Source: JAEULH01 sp034382075
GTDB taxonomy: Bacteria > Pseudomonadota > Alphaproteobacteria > Rhodospirillales > Defluviicoccaceae
DNA length: 44,810 bases
Direction of reading: 5' to 3'
Assembly: GCA_034382075.1 (NCBI GenBank)
Contig: JAXMOZ010000019.1
Span: 1 to 44,810, forward strand
Made by a program: the position numbers and the translations under genes
In this document: positions 1-9,412 of the stretch, in pieces
Layout: each line of letters begins with the position of its first letter
Position numbering within the stretch: the first letter of the stretch is position 1
Notes under the pieces: model-generated
The model's database searches: none
What the model saw: only the letters and a program-made list of their open reading frames with translations
What the model was told of the DNA's origin: nothing

Positions 1-36
1 GCTTCAATGAGGCCGCGGCGGAGTGCCGCGGAAAAT
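1..36 (-). CRISPR. Leader-proximal CRISPR repeat at window edge (type I-G)
   Basis: One repeat-like unit is visible. It has a 7-bp inverted stem (CCGCGGC at 13-19, GCCGCGG at 25-31) around a 5-nt loop. Read on the minus strand it ends in CATTGAAGC, matching the ATTGAAGC/ATTGAAAC 3' end typical of type I repeats, which becomes the crRNA 5' handle. That orientation puts the leader to the right, between this repeat and cas2, and the spacers beyond position 1. No second copy is visible, so the array itself cannot be confirmed here. The right end (about 36) is approximate. Confidence 0.65.
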
Positions 37-234
37 AGCCGCCCCGGACGTCATTGGGCCTGCGATACCGGGAGAGGCCGCTGCGAGCGCTTCTTCGCCG
101 GTGCCGGGGCCGGTCGCGAAGGCTTTATACACCTTCTTCACGATGTTCAAGATCGCAGCGCCGTCAGATACTTGCTTCCGCGAGCGGTCCCGGCCCGTGC
201 AGCAGCACCGGAGCGCTCGAATGCGCTCGGCGCC
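37..234 (-). promoter_or_regulatory. Probable CRISPR leader
   Basis: About 200 bp lie between the end of cas2 and the edge repeat, with no convincing gene. In minus orientation it contains a TATAAA-like stretch near 124-131 that could be a -10 element for array transcription. It is not strikingly AT-rich. The assignment rests on position between cas2 and the inferred first repeat. Confidence 0.4.
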
Positions 235-534
235 CTAGACGATGACCGGCTCGCGCACCACCGGCTCGTAGGGCTTCCCCAGGCTGAGAACGCGCAAGTC
301 TACCCGCTCGACGTCGCCGAGGTCGAGGATCAGCACGTGATCCTGGTTGTGGTTGATGAGGGCGTTCAGCGCCGTGGCCAGTTCGGCCCTCCTGCGGCGC
401 GTCAGCCGGCACTGGAAGACGGAGAGCTGCAGCCATTCTCCGTAGCCGTTCATCAGCTTGAACACCCGGCGCCAGCGGCGCGGCTCGCCGATGTCGTAGG
501 CAACGACGTAGAGGTGCTCATCCAAAACGGCCAT
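235..534 (-). CDS. cas2: Cas2, CRISPR adaptation endoribonuclease-fold protein
   Basis: A 99-residue protein of normal Cas2 length. It opens with the beta1 strand HLYVVAYDIGEPRRWRRVFK, where the conserved Asp of the YDI motif follows the first strand, and continues with the usual ferredoxin-like pattern (YGEWLQLSVFQCRL). Cas2 dimers bridge two Cas1 dimers during spacer integration. The start is set by an ATG lying 5 bp past the cas4-cas1 stop, so the two are translated from one leftward transcript. A longer in-frame extension upstream overlaps cas1 and is not believed. It ends with TAG. Confidence 0.93.
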   Translation of the reverse strand: MAVLDEHLYVVAYDIGEPRRWRRVFKLMNGYGEWLQLSVFQCRLTRRRRAELATALNALINHNQDHVLILDLGDVERVDLRVLSLGKPYEPVVREPVIV

Positions 535-539
535 CGCCT

Positions 540-2243
540 TCAGCGGGTCACGACCTGAGGGAACTCCGCGAGTTCCCCCAGGAGGTGGCGGCCGAGAAGC
601 CGGGCCTGCAACTCGATGACGCGGCGGTAGCTTGCGCGGTACTGAAAGATTGGGTGGGTCATTTCCTGGCTCAGGCGGCGCTCGAAGGTCGCGATGAAGC
701 GCTTTCGGCCATCGGGCCGCAGCGCGACCGAGCTGGCGGCGCGAACGAAGTCTTCCATGTGGACCTCGCCGTTGTTGATCGCCTGGATGACGCTCGACTC
801 GGCGATCAGTGGCCGGAACGGTTCCATCAGGTCGAGTGCCAGCGCAGGGCGCCCATACCGCGGCTGGTGGTAGAAGCCCCGGTACGGGTCGAGGCCGACC
901 GCGGATAGGGTTATCGTGAAGGTGCGGACCAGGAGCGTGTAGGCGAAGGAGAGGAGCGCGTTGACCGGATCCGCCGGCGGTCTGCGGCTGCGCCGCGCGA
1001 AGTCGAAAGCTGCACCGGCGGGGTCCTGCTTCAGCATGGTCGCGAAGTGGGCGAAGTAGATCGCCGCGGCGTTTCCCTCGATGCCAAGAAGCTCCGCCAT
1101 GCCGGCGGCATGGCGGGCGCGCTCGGCGTGGCGCTTGAGTTCGGCCAGCGCCTGCTCCGGAGGCTGCGCGTCGCGGCAGTCTCGTCTCAGCAGCGTGCGG
1201 GCGTTGCGGATCTTCGCTTCGACCAGGCTTCGGGCGACGCCGAGGCACACGGCAGGCTCGAAGCTGGCCCGGTACTGCGCCGTCCGCAACTCGACGTTCT
1301 TGTGGCCGGTGCCGACGCTGTGGCCGAGGAACCAGCCGCCGTAGGAATGCCAGGAGATCGGGATGTCACGGCGCAGAAGTTCGTGCACGCAGGGGGTCGT
1401 GATCGAGATGTTGCCGAGAAGCACGACCTGGGAGACGTCGACAAGACGAACTGTCGAGGACGGTTGATCCTCAACCGCGATCTCGAGCGTCTCGCCGGCT
1501 TTTGAGATGCGGGCTCGTGGCGCCTGGACGTAGAGCGGCAGAAGGTCGTCGCGGGGAACTGCAAGCGGCCGAGGCTCGATATCGCCCTTGTTGAGGAAGT
1601 TCACCTCATCGGGCAGGCAGATCCCGACGAGGGAGCAGCGCGGGCACTTCGGGCTGTCGTCCAGCGGCGGCGGGATGCGGCCGCCCGCCGCCATCAGCCG
1701 CAGGCCATGCACCGCACGCAGCGTCTGCGCCCGAAGCTCATGGTCGAATGGCACCCGGACCCGCTCCCGGCTCTCGACGAAGTAGAGCACGCCCGCCGGG
1801 CAGGGGTAGCCATGTTCCTCCAGGATGAGGCCCTGGACGCAGAGCTGTACGCGCTCGGGGTCATGAGCCCCCGCCGCGACGTGGGGACGCTTGCCGCGCT
1901 TGTAGTCGACGGGGAGAAGCGCGCCGCCGTCGGCCTCGACGAGATCCATGCGGGCGATCAGGCCAAGGCGCTCGGAGGCCAGCGTCAGCGACCGGGCTTC
2001 GATCCGCTCCTCGTCCTCGAGCCGATCCGGCTCCGGAAGGCCGCCGGCCGGCTCGGCGGTGCGGCGGTGGTGGAACCGCCCCTCCACGGTATCGGCCGAG
2101 TCCTGCCACTCGCTCTGCACCCATTCCAGGTAGGCGAGGCGCGGGCAGTACTGATACTCGTTGATCATCCGCGCCGGCAGCGGCGGCATGTCAGCCGGCA
2201 GCGGCGGCGAGGGGAGTGGAAGCTCGGGCTGATCGTCGGTCAT
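540..2243 (-). CDS. cas4-cas1: Cas4-Cas1 fusion, type I-G adaptation protein
   Basis: 567 residues. Residues about 25-215 are Cas4: an N-terminal iron-sulfur cysteine in YCPRLAYLEW (about C33), the PD-(D/E)xK core VDYKRGK, and the C-terminal cysteine cluster KCPRCSLVGIC. The rest is Cas1, with the metal-site glutamate in LLGIEGNAAAIYF, the histidine in GFYHQPRYGR and the aspartate in ALALDLME. Cas4-Cas1 fusions are a hallmark of type I-G/I-U. Cas4 trims and orients PAM-bearing prespacers that Cas1-Cas2 integrates. ATG at 2243; divergent from cas3 across 190 bp. All key residues are present, so the protein should be active. Confidence 0.95.
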   Translation of the reverse strand: MTDDQPELPLPSPPLPADMPPLPARMINEYQYCPRLAYLEWVQSEWQDSADTVEGRFHHRRTAEPAGGLPEPDRLEDEERIEARSLTLASERLGLIARMDLVEADGGALLPVDYKRGKRPHVAAGAHDPERVQLCVQGLILEEHGYPCPAGVLYFVESRERVRVPFDHELRAQTLRAVHGLRLMAAGGRIPPPLDDSPKCPRCSLVGICLPDEVNFLNKGDIEPRPLAVPRDDLLPLYVQAPRARISKAGETLEIAVEDQPSSTVRLVDVSQVVLLGNISITTPCVHELLRRDIPISWHSYGGWFLGHSVGTGHKNVELRTAQYRASFEPAVCLGVARSLVEAKIRNARTLLRRDCRDAQPPEQALAELKRHAERARHAAGMAELLGIEGNAAAIYFAHFATMLKQDPAGAAFDFARRSRRPPADPVNALLSFAYTLLVRTFTITLSAVGLDPYRGFYHQPRYGRPALALDLMEPFRPLIAESSVIQAINNGEVHMEDFVRAASSVALRPDGRKRFIATFERRLSQEMTHPIFQYRASYRRVIELQARLLGRHLLGELAEFPQVVTR

Positions 2244-2339
2244 GCCTTACGTATCTCGGAGAATACCATAGCTCATTTCATCCCCGGCTTTAAACCGCCT
2301 TCCAAACGAGGCATGCACAGCATGATCTGCGCCTTCACC

Positions 2340-2367
2340 TTGACATGCCCCAAATGGGATGTAAGCG
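2340..2367 (+). promoter_or_regulatory. Possible cas3 operon promoter
   Basis: TTGACA at 2340-2345 is followed after 16 nt by TAAGCG at 2362-2367, about 67 nt upstream of the cas3 TTG start, in the divergent cas4-cas1/cas3 spacer. The -35 is perfect and the -10 is weak. Confidence 0.35.
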
Positions 2368-2433
2368 TAGCCGTCGCGGCGCGCAGGTGCGCCGCTGGCT
2401 TCGTTTGCTTCCGCGTCTCCGAGAGGATCGACA

Positions 2434-5184
2434 TTGGACATCGGGTCGGAAGTTGCCCGCGCGCCCGGGGCTAACCCAGCCAGCTTTGCCCAGACCTTCC
2501 AGCGACTGACCGGAAACCCCCCCTTCCGATGGCAGGAGCGGCTATACGAGCGGTTCGCCAGCGTGGACACCATCGATCTTCCGACCGAAATCGACCTCCC
2601 GACTGGCCTCGGCAAGACCAGTGTGATGGCGATCTGGTTGCTGGCGCGTCGGGCAAACCCAAAACTTCCGCGGCGCCTCGTCTACGTGGTCGACCGCCGG
2701 GCGGTGGTCGATCAGGCGACGGAGTATGCCGAAATGCTGCGGCAGGGTGCGGCAGCGCTCGGTTTCGGCCCTCTACCCCTCTCCACGCTGCGCGGCCGGT
2801 TCATCGATAATCGCGAGTGGCTCGCCGATCCGAGCCGCGCCGCGATCATCGTCGGTACCATCGACATGATCGGCTCCAGGCTGCTGTTCGAGGGCTACGG
2901 CGTCAGTCGCCGAATGCGGCCCTACCAGGCGGGGCTGCTGGGGGTGGATGCTCTGGTGGTCCTCGACGAGGCCCATCTCTGCCCGCCGTTCCAGGCGCTA
3001 CTCGGTACGATCGACGAGCTGGATGAGCTGAAGCCGAAGGGCGAACGACGGCGGGCTCTCGTTCCTGCCTTCCGTCTGCTGCCGCTGTCGGCGACAGGCG
3101 GAGAGGCGGGCGCACGTCCGTTTCGGCTTGAGCCGGGAGACGCGGATGCCGTTCAGCAGCCGGTTGTCCACGCGCGCCTGACGGCGAGGAAGCGGCTGGC
3201 TCTCCGTGAGCTCGAGGGCAAGGCGGAGCTGGCTAACGAGCTGGCCAAGGCTGCCCTCGCCTTAGCCGAGGGCAGCGGGCGGATTGTCGTCTATTGCAAC
3301 ACCCGAAATGACGCTCGGAAAGTCGAAAAGGAGCTTGTGGAGGTCTCCACCGCCGGCCGCGTCGAGCTGATGGTTGGGGCCCGGCGTGTTCGCGAGAGGG
3401 AGAAGCTGGGCGCGAGGCTGCGGGAGCTCGGCTTCCTTCTATCCCCCGGCAATGCTCCCTTGGCCGAAGAGGCGGCGGGCGCCTCCTTCCTAGTGGCAAC
3501 ATCCGCGGGAGAAGTGGGTGTCGACCTCGATGCCGATCACATGGTCTGCGACCTCGTCGCCTTTGAGCGGATGGCGCAGCGGCTCGGGCGCGTAAACCGC
3601 CGCGGCGGCGACGGAAGGGAAGCTCGCGTCGACGTCTTCTTCAAGCGTCCTGACCCGGCCAAGCCGGATGCAAAGGATGAGGTCACGCGAAGAGCGGAGG
3701 CCGCAATTGCGGTGTTCGAGGCTCGGCTGGCAGCACTGTCGGCGCTGCCCGTAGGCGAGGATGGGCGCCACGACGCCAGCCCGGCGGCACTCGTGAGGCT
3801 GAAGGAAGAGCATACGGAGCTGGTGAGGCAGGCGACGACGCCTGAGCCGTTGCGGCCGGCGCTCGATCGGGCGGTGATCGATGCCTGGTCGATGACCTCG
3901 CTCCGCGAGCACTCGGGCCGCCCGGAGCCGGAGCCCTGGTTGCGCGGCTGGGTGGACGACGAGCCGCAGGCGCAGGTGCTCTGGCGCCGGTGGCTGCCGT
4001 GGCGGAGCGGCGATGCGAAACCGGACAAGGAAGAAGTCGAACGCTTTTTCGACGTCGCCCGGCCGCATGCGAGTGAGCTCCTGGAGGCGCCGGTCCACGA
4101 GGTGGTTGAGACGCTGGTCGAGCGCGCCAAGACAGTGCGGGAGCAGCCGACCGCCGGCACGGGCGGCGACCGGGGCGGCGACCGGGGCTCGGCATCGGCT
4201 GCGGGCACCGCCAGTGGCATCATCGTGCTGACGCCGGCCCGCGAGCTGAAGCTCTCCATGTCGCTCGCCAACCTGGCGGAGCTCGCCGGCAAGGCAAAGA
4301 AGCGCGGAACAGACGAACTGCTGGGAAGCCTGGCGGGCGCCATGGTCGTCGTCTCGGCAGCGCTCGGCGGCCTCGACCCGAGTGGGCTTCTGGACAAGGA
4401 GGCTAGAGAGCCGGAGACGCTCGATGATGGCTCCCTCGAGCCCGCAGAGGAAGTGGCCGCCTCGACGATCGGCTTTCGCGTTCTTTCCCCGGGGGAGGCG
4501 CCGCCGGATGAGGGCGTCTGGAAGGAGGTCCTGACCTTCTCCCTCGCCGGCGGAGACGAGGACGAACCGCGCCATCTTAGGGTCGTTGCCGCCCGCGGTG
4601 CCGGCAGCGCTCGCGTGGGCGATCCGGCCGTGGCACGGCGTGCCCAGTCGCTGCAGGAGCACGGTGCCTGGGCGGCGGCAGCGGCAGCGGACCTGGCCGA
4701 CGCGCTCGGCCTGGATGCGGATCATCGGCGCATGTTGATTTTAGCCGCTGGTGCCCACGACCTCGGCAAGAACCGCAACCTCTGGCAGGACGCGATGGCG
4801 GCTTCGAGAAGCGGGCGGCCATTCGCGAAGACGACGCGCCGGGGAGACCCTGCGCGGCTGAAGATCGGGAAGTGGACCTACCGGCACGAGTTCGGCTCGC
4901 TTCGGGATGTCGAGCGCAGTGCGGAGCTGCTGGACTTGCCGACAGAGCTTCGCGAGCTGGCCCTGCATCTCATCGCCGCCCATCACGGTCATGCCCGCCC
5001 GGTCATCGCGCCGGCCGACCCTGCCGAGCCGCCGTCTGCGAGCGAAGCCCGGGCGCGGGACGTGGCGCTGCGCTTTGCTCGCCTGCAGCGCGACTGGGGA
5101 CCCTGGGGGCTGGCATGGTGGGAGGCGCTGCTCCGCGCCGCCGACTGGCGGGCCTCCAGCCGCCTGGACGAGGTTCGTGGCTGA
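2434..5184 (+). CDS. cas3: Cas3 helicase-nuclease with C-terminal HD domain (type I-G)
   Basis: 916 residues starting at TTG, preceded by a GAGAGGA ribosome-binding site 6 nt upstream. The SF2 helicase comes first: Walker A LPTGLGKTSVMAIWLLARR (about residue 50), DEAH box VVLDEAHL (about 170), and motif VI RMAQRLGRVNRRGG near 380. The HD nuclease is C-terminal (AGAHDLGKNRNLWQ, then LIAAHHGHARP), the domain order of type I-G rather than the HD-first order of most Cas3 proteins. After Cascade binds target DNA, Cas3 nicks and degrades it. The stop overlaps the csb3 start (TGATG), so the two genes are translationally coupled. No broken motif is seen. Confidence 0.95.
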   Translation: MDIGSEVARAPGANPASFAQTFQRLTGNPPFRWQERLYERFASVDTIDLPTEIDLPTGLGKTSVMAIWLLARRANPKLPRRLVYVVDRRAVVDQATEYAEMLRQGAAALGFGPLPLSTLRGRFIDNREWLADPSRAAIIVGTIDMIGSRLLFEGYGVSRRMRPYQAGLLGVDALVVLDEAHLCPPFQALLGTIDELDELKPKGERRRALVPAFRLLPLSATGGEAGARPFRLEPGDADAVQQPVVHARLTARKRLALRELEGKAELANELAKAALALAEGSGRIVVYCNTRNDARKVEKELVEVSTAGRVELMVGARRVREREKLGARLRELGFLLSPGNAPLAEEAAGASFLVATSAGEVGVDLDADHMVCDLVAFERMAQRLGRVNRRGGDGREARVDVFFKRPDPAKPDAKDEVTRRAEAAIAVFEARLAALSALPVGEDGRHDASPAALVRLKEEHTELVRQATTPEPLRPALDRAVIDAWSMTSLREHSGRPEPEPWLRGWVDDEPQAQVLWRRWLPWRSGDAKPDKEEVERFFDVARPHASELLEAPVHEVVETLVERAKTVREQPTAGTGGDRGGDRGSASAAGTASGIIVLTPARELKLSMSLANLAELAGKAKKRGTDELLGSLAGAMVVVSAALGGLDPSGLLDKEAREPETLDDGSLEPAEEVAASTIGFRVLSPGEAPPDEGVWKEVLTFSLAGGDEDEPRHLRVVAARGAGSARVGDPAVARRAQSLQEHGAWAAAAAADLADALGLDADHRRMLILAAGAHDLGKNRNLWQDAMAASRSGRPFAKTTRRGDPARLKIGKWTYRHEFGSLRDVERSAELLDLPTELRELALHLIAAHHGHARPVIAPADPAEPPSASEARARDVALRFARLQRDWGPWGLAWWEALLRAADWRASSRLDEVRG

Positions 5185-6068
5185 TGGGCGAGGCGATCAT
5201 CCCCGTCGACCTGCGCAATCCGGGGCAGGTGTTCGCGTGCCTCGGCTTCCTCGAGGCGGCCGACGTGCTCTGCGGCCCGGCGGAGGGAGGCTTCGACTGG
5301 ACGGGCGACGAGCGGTTCATTCTGCGCGCGGAGGGCGCCGAGAACCCGGTGGAGGTGGTGCTGGAGTTCCTCAAGGAAGCGGATGTCAAGTGGCTGAGCC
5401 CCTGTGGCGCGCTGCAGGAGCGGGATGGAGGAAGCACCGTCGTCGTCACCAACGTAGCCAGCTCACCGGAACCGAAACCTGCGGATCTCCCCGCCGTCCT
5501 GGTCGGGAGCAACGCCCAGCAGATCTGTTTCGGCTTTTGGGCAGACGGCTCATCCCGCTTCAACACGACATTCAAGAAATCTACCTACGGGTCGTCTTCA
5601 CATATTCGATTCAGGAACGCCGTCGATGGCATATGCGGTCTCGATCCTCACCTCTCGGTAGTTGACCCTCTTAATCAAGCCGTGAAGACAAAGTCGCTGT
5701 TTCGTCTCGATCCGCGGGGTAGCGCAGATCCTATTGACGCAGGAACCTCTCCAGATAAGCTGAGGAAGGGTGGAATAGAGGTGAGGGTGGCAACTTACCC
5801 TATATGTGAAGCTCTTGCTGTGCTTGGACTGGAGTATGCAAGACCTCATCGAGTTGATTCTCAGAGACTTCGGTACTCCGTGTGGAGTTCTTTGATAAGC
5901 TGCCACTGCGGCGACTCGGTTCTTTTGAGTCCGACGCTGTCACGTGCTGCTATGGCTGGCCAGTTCGCCTTCTTGCGCATGCGTCACTTCTCAGTTAGCC
6001 ACGAAGAAGTGAAGAAAGGCGGCGACCGCAGAATAACGAACATCACTGAGGAACTTCACATTGACTGA
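5184..6068 (+). CDS. csb3: Csb3, type I-G Cas8-like large subunit
   Basis: 294 residues from an ATG overlapping the cas3 stop. It sits where Cas8 lies in type I-G operons (cas3-csb3-csb1-csb2). The N-terminus carries IPVDLRNPGQVFACLGFLEA, the NP-x-LAxLG-type motif shared by I-G large subunits; the rest is poorly conserved. The expected role is PAM recognition and Cascade assembly. The second half (from about 5540) is clearly richer in A/T than the flanking genes, a pattern that continues into csb1. Assignment rests on position and the N-terminal motif; confidence in the exact family is moderate. Confidence 0.8.
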   Translation: MGEAIIPVDLRNPGQVFACLGFLEAADVLCGPAEGGFDWTGDERFILRAEGAENPVEVVLEFLKEADVKWLSPCGALQERDGGSTVVVTNVASSPEPKPADLPAVLVGSNAQQICFGFWADGSSRFNTTFKKSTYGSSSHIRFRNAVDGICGLDPHLSVVDPLNQAVKTKSLFRLDPRGSADPIDAGTSPDKLRKGGIEVRVATYPICEALAVLGLEYARPHRVDSQRLRYSVWSSLISCHCGDSVLLSPTLSRAAMAGQFAFLRMRHFSVSHEEVKKGGDRRITNITEELHID

Positions 6069-7224
6069 TACTGATGCAGTAGGCGTGAGCCGCGAGCTTA
6101 TCGACTCGTGGCTCGATCCGAATGGCTCCGTGGCCTTGTACCTGAAGCAGAAGCTGCTGCCGGTTGAAGGCGAGGGTGGCGTCATCTTCCCGCCGACCTA
6201 TGCCGACATCGGGTACAACATCGATACGCTCGCCGACGGAACTAAGGTGGCGACCATCGACAGCGTCGGTTCCCAGGCCAATCGTATGGAGCCAGTTTTC
6301 AAGTGCCCGCCGTACTCCGACCTCGTTCCTCAGATCGAGATCGAGATTCCTCTCAAGGACGAGAATGGGGTGAAGTACGTTGATCGGCGGTCGCTTCTCG
6401 ATCTACCGCATCGTGCCGCTGATGCTGTGGTGATGTCTTGCCCTCAACTTGCTCCTCTTGCAACCAAAGCGTTTTCTGATTTGCGGAAGCACAACGACGC
6501 TGCAGCGCTTTGCTCTCTTGCTCCGACCTCGCTCGTGTTCGGCGTGTGGGACTCGCGAGGAAAAAGTGGTCAGAAACGGCCGCGGCTGGTCCGCTCGATT
6601 ATTCGGGCGTGGGACGTGCAGCCCCTGCACGCGGCCGCGCAGTTCAATTCGGTGTGGAAGCTCTTGGACGCCGACCAACAAGAAGAATTGAAGAAGGCTG
6701 CCAAGGGCAAGCCGGCTGATAAGGGATTTGCGGATGCGCCGGCCATCTTCCGAAAAACCTCGAAGAACATGCCAGAATTCCGGGATGGCGCACCGAATCC
6801 CGAGCGTCGGGTCCTGGGCGGCGTCGCTACGAGCGGTCCGATCGCGCGGGACGTGACGATCAACTTGGTCGCCCTTCGAAGTATCAAGGCAGGTGGCGAG
6901 GAAGCTACATCCCGGGTCCAGCGCTATTTGCTCGGACTGGTCCTGATCGCTGCCACCGCGGATATCGAGTTCTTCCTGAGGGAAGGGTGCAATCTACGGC
7001 TCGGGGACGAGCAGAGCTGGAAGGAAGTTCCTCGACGCGGTGAGAAAAAACCCGTGGATCTGACTTCCGAAACGGCCCGAGGGATCATCGGCGCGTATGC
7101 GATCTCGGCAGCTGAGATGCTCAAGCCGAGCTGGCCAGAGACGCTGGTATACACGTTCGATCTTAAGGAGGCCAAGAAGCTGTGCGCAAAGAAGAGTGAG
7201 GAAGAAGAAGAGGCCGGTGGCTGA
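6061..7224 (+). CDS. csb1: Csb1, type I-G Cas7 backbone subunit
   Basis: 387 residues. It starts at a TTG inside the last codons of csb3 (8-nt overlap). The family signature IDSVGSQANRMEPVF is near residue 75, followed by VPQIEIEIPLKDE and the YVDRRSLLDLPHRAADAVV stretch typical of the GSU0053/Csb1 family. Csb1 is the Cas7 of type I-G: multiple copies coat the crRNA spacer and form the Cascade filament. The first half is AT-richer than cas3 and csb2. Its stop lies 5 bp before csb2. Confidence 0.92.
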   Translation: MTDTDAVGVSRELIDSWLDPNGSVALYLKQKLLPVEGEGGVIFPPTYADIGYNIDTLADGTKVATIDSVGSQANRMEPVFKCPPYSDLVPQIEIEIPLKDENGVKYVDRRSLLDLPHRAADAVVMSCPQLAPLATKAFSDLRKHNDAAALCSLAPTSLVFGVWDSRGKSGQKRPRLVRSIIRAWDVQPLHAAAQFNSVWKLLDADQQEELKKAAKGKPADKGFADAPAIFRKTSKNMPEFRDGAPNPERRVLGGVATSGPIARDVTINLVALRSIKAGGEEATSRVQRYLLGLVLIAATADIEFFLREGCNLRLGDEQSWKEVPRRGEKKPVDLTSETARGIIGAYAISAAEMLKPSWPETLVYTFDLKEAKKLCAKKSEEEEEAGG

Positions 7225-7229
7225 TCGCA

Positions 7230-9410
7230 ATGCCGGGCTCGGTCTTGCTTTTCTCCGTCCACCTCCACGACCACCGCTGGCACGGGGCCGGCGAGTGGCC
7301 GCCTTCGCCGGGGCGGCTGTTCCAGGCGTTGGTGGCTGGCGTTGCCTCGCGGGCTGCACTGTCTCCTGAGCATCCTCATCGGGAGGCGCTGGAATGGCTG
7401 GAGGGGCTGGCGCCGCCGGCCATCGCCGTTCCTGGCGGCTGGCCAACCAAGGGTTTTCAGACCTACGTCCCGAACAACGACCTGGACGCCGTGAACGGCG
7501 ATATCCGGCGCATCGGCGAGATCCGCGTCGGCAAGACCATCCGGCCGCGCCTGTTCGAGGGCGAGGCGGTGCTGCTGTTCGCCTGGGACATCGATGCCGG
7601 AGAGGACGCGGAGAGGCACGCGGCTGTGCTGGGCGAGGTCGCCCGCTGCCTTTACCAGTTTGGTCGCGGCGTCGACATCGCCTGGGCCGACGCCGAGGTC
7701 CTCGCCGACGGCGAAGCCGACGCACGGATTGCCAGGCATGATGGAGAGGTATGGCGACCGGCAAAAGAAGCGGCGGCAGGAGGAACAGCGCTCCGCTGCC
7801 CGAGGCGCGGAACGCTAAAGTCACTGCTCGACCGCGAGGAGGATCGCAGGAAGCGCCTCCTTGCAGGCGTACTGCGCCAGCCGCGGCAGCCGGCCTTGCG
7901 TATCGTTGCCTACAACTGCCCGCCCGATCAGCTGCTCTTCGACCTCAAGCCGTCGGAGCAGAACCGCAGGTTCGAGCCGTGGCCGCTGGTGCGGGTCGCG
8001 GAGCTCGCTACACGAGTGCGGGATTACGCCGCGAAGCGGCTGTCGCGCGAGCTGGCAGGCCAGGCTGGCATGATCGAGCGTATCCTGATTGGCCGCGGCG
8101 CCAGCGAGCGGGACAAGGCGCAGCGGGTACGGATCATCCCTCTGCCCTCCATCGGCCATACCCATACAGACACGGCGATCCGCAGGGTTCTAATCGAGCG
8201 ACCTTGCGACTGTCCGATCCGCGGGGACGACCTGAATTGGGCGCTGTCCGGCCTCGACCTTGCGGTGGATCCGGAGACCGGCGAGTTGCCGGCGCATTCC
8301 GGTCCAATCCTGGCGCCGGCGGACGACCGGTCGATGCTCCGCCACTACGGCATCGAACCATGCTCGTCGGCCTGCACCTGGCGCACCGTCACCCCGGTTG
8401 CCCTACCGGTCCCGCCGCTGCGCGGGCGCGCGAAGGGCAGCGAACGGCTAGAGAATGAGATGCTGGCCGCGCACGCCGTCGCGCAGGCGCTGCGCCACGC
8501 CGGCGTCGGAGCGCGCCTCGATGCCGTCCGCGTCCAGCGTGAGCCCTTCTTTTCGGCGGGCATCCGGGCGGAGGCGTTTGCTTCCGCGACCCGGTTTCCG
8601 AGCTCGCGCCTGTGGCACGCGGAAATCACCTTTGGCGAGAGCGTAACCGGGCCGCTCGTCATTGGCGACGGCAGGTACTGCGGGCTCGGCATCATGATGC
8701 CCCTCGAAGCGAGGCGCCGCGACGCCTTGATCCTGCCTATCCGCGCTCACGAGCGTCCGCCGGTCGGCCATCGCCGGGCGGTCATTGCGGCCCTTCGTCG
8801 AGCGCTGATGAGCTTGGCGGCGGATGCTCAAGGGTTCGTCGCGACGCTGTTCTCGGGGCATGCGACCGGCACGGAACCGGCGAGGCCGGGGCAGCACAGG
8901 CACGTCTATCTGCTTGCTGACGACGCCGACGGCGACGGGCTGCTCGACCGCCTCGGCGTCGTGGCACCCTGGCGCGTCGACCGCAGCTGGCACCCCAGAC
9001 TGCAACTGCGCGAGGACTTTGAGCATGTAGCTGGAGAACTGAGGGTGCTGCGCGCGGGCGCGGCCGGTCTTCTTTCTCTCGATGTGCCGCACGACCCCGC
9101 TCCCGATGATCCGCTCTTCGCGTCTTCGCGGGCGTGGCGATCGCGGACACCGTACCAGGTAACCGCACGTTCACTGGGCGGGAAGCCGGCAAGGGCTGCC
9201 GTAGAGCGTGACGTCGTCGCCGAGTGCGGGCGGCGCGGCCTCCCAAAGCCGGATGTCGTGGTCGCGCATCCCGAGGATGGATCGGGGCGAGGAAGTGCCG
9301 GGATCATTTTGCACTTCTCGGCCGCAGTACCCGGGCCGATCATGCTCGGTCGTGATGCTCATGCCGGCGGGGGCCTGTTCGAGGCCTTACGCTACTGTGT
9401 GCGAACGTAA
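7230..9410 (+). CDS. csb2: Csb2, Cas5-Cas6 fusion of type I-G
   Basis: 726 residues from ATG. The N-terminal part resembles Cas5 (VLLFSVHLHDHRWHGAGEWP and PSPGRLFQALVAG). The C-terminal half has the Cas6-like glycine-rich stretch GPLVIGDGRYCGLGIM near residue 480 and ends with LGRDAHAGGGLFEALRY, a typical Csb2 close. In type I-G this fusion both processes pre-crRNA and caps the crRNA 5' handle in Cascade. The protein seems long for the family but no internal duplication or frame break is seen. Confidence 0.9.
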   Translation: MPGSVLLFSVHLHDHRWHGAGEWPPSPGRLFQALVAGVASRAALSPEHPHREALEWLEGLAPPAIAVPGGWPTKGFQTYVPNNDLDAVNGDIRRIGEIRVGKTIRPRLFEGEAVLLFAWDIDAGEDAERHAAVLGEVARCLYQFGRGVDIAWADAEVLADGEADARIARHDGEVWRPAKEAAAGGTALRCPRRGTLKSLLDREEDRRKRLLAGVLRQPRQPALRIVAYNCPPDQLLFDLKPSEQNRRFEPWPLVRVAELATRVRDYAAKRLSRELAGQAGMIERILIGRGASERDKAQRVRIIPLPSIGHTHTDTAIRRVLIERPCDCPIRGDDLNWALSGLDLAVDPETGELPAHSGPILAPADDRSMLRHYGIEPCSSACTWRTVTPVALPVPPLRGRAKGSERLENEMLAAHAVAQALRHAGVGARLDAVRVQREPFFSAGIRAEAFASATRFPSSRLWHAEITFGESVTGPLVIGDGRYCGLGIMMPLEARRRDALILPIRAHERPPVGHRRAVIAALRRALMSLAADAQGFVATLFSGHATGTEPARPGQHRHVYLLADDADGDGLLDRLGVVAPWRVDRSWHPRLQLREDFEHVAGELRVLRAGAAGLLSLDVPHDPAPDDPLFASSRAWRSRTPYQVTARSLGGKPARAAVERDVVAECGRRGLPKPDVVVAHPEDGSGRGSAGIILHFSAAVPGPIMLGRDAHAGGGLFEALRYCVRT

Positions 9411-9412
9411 TC

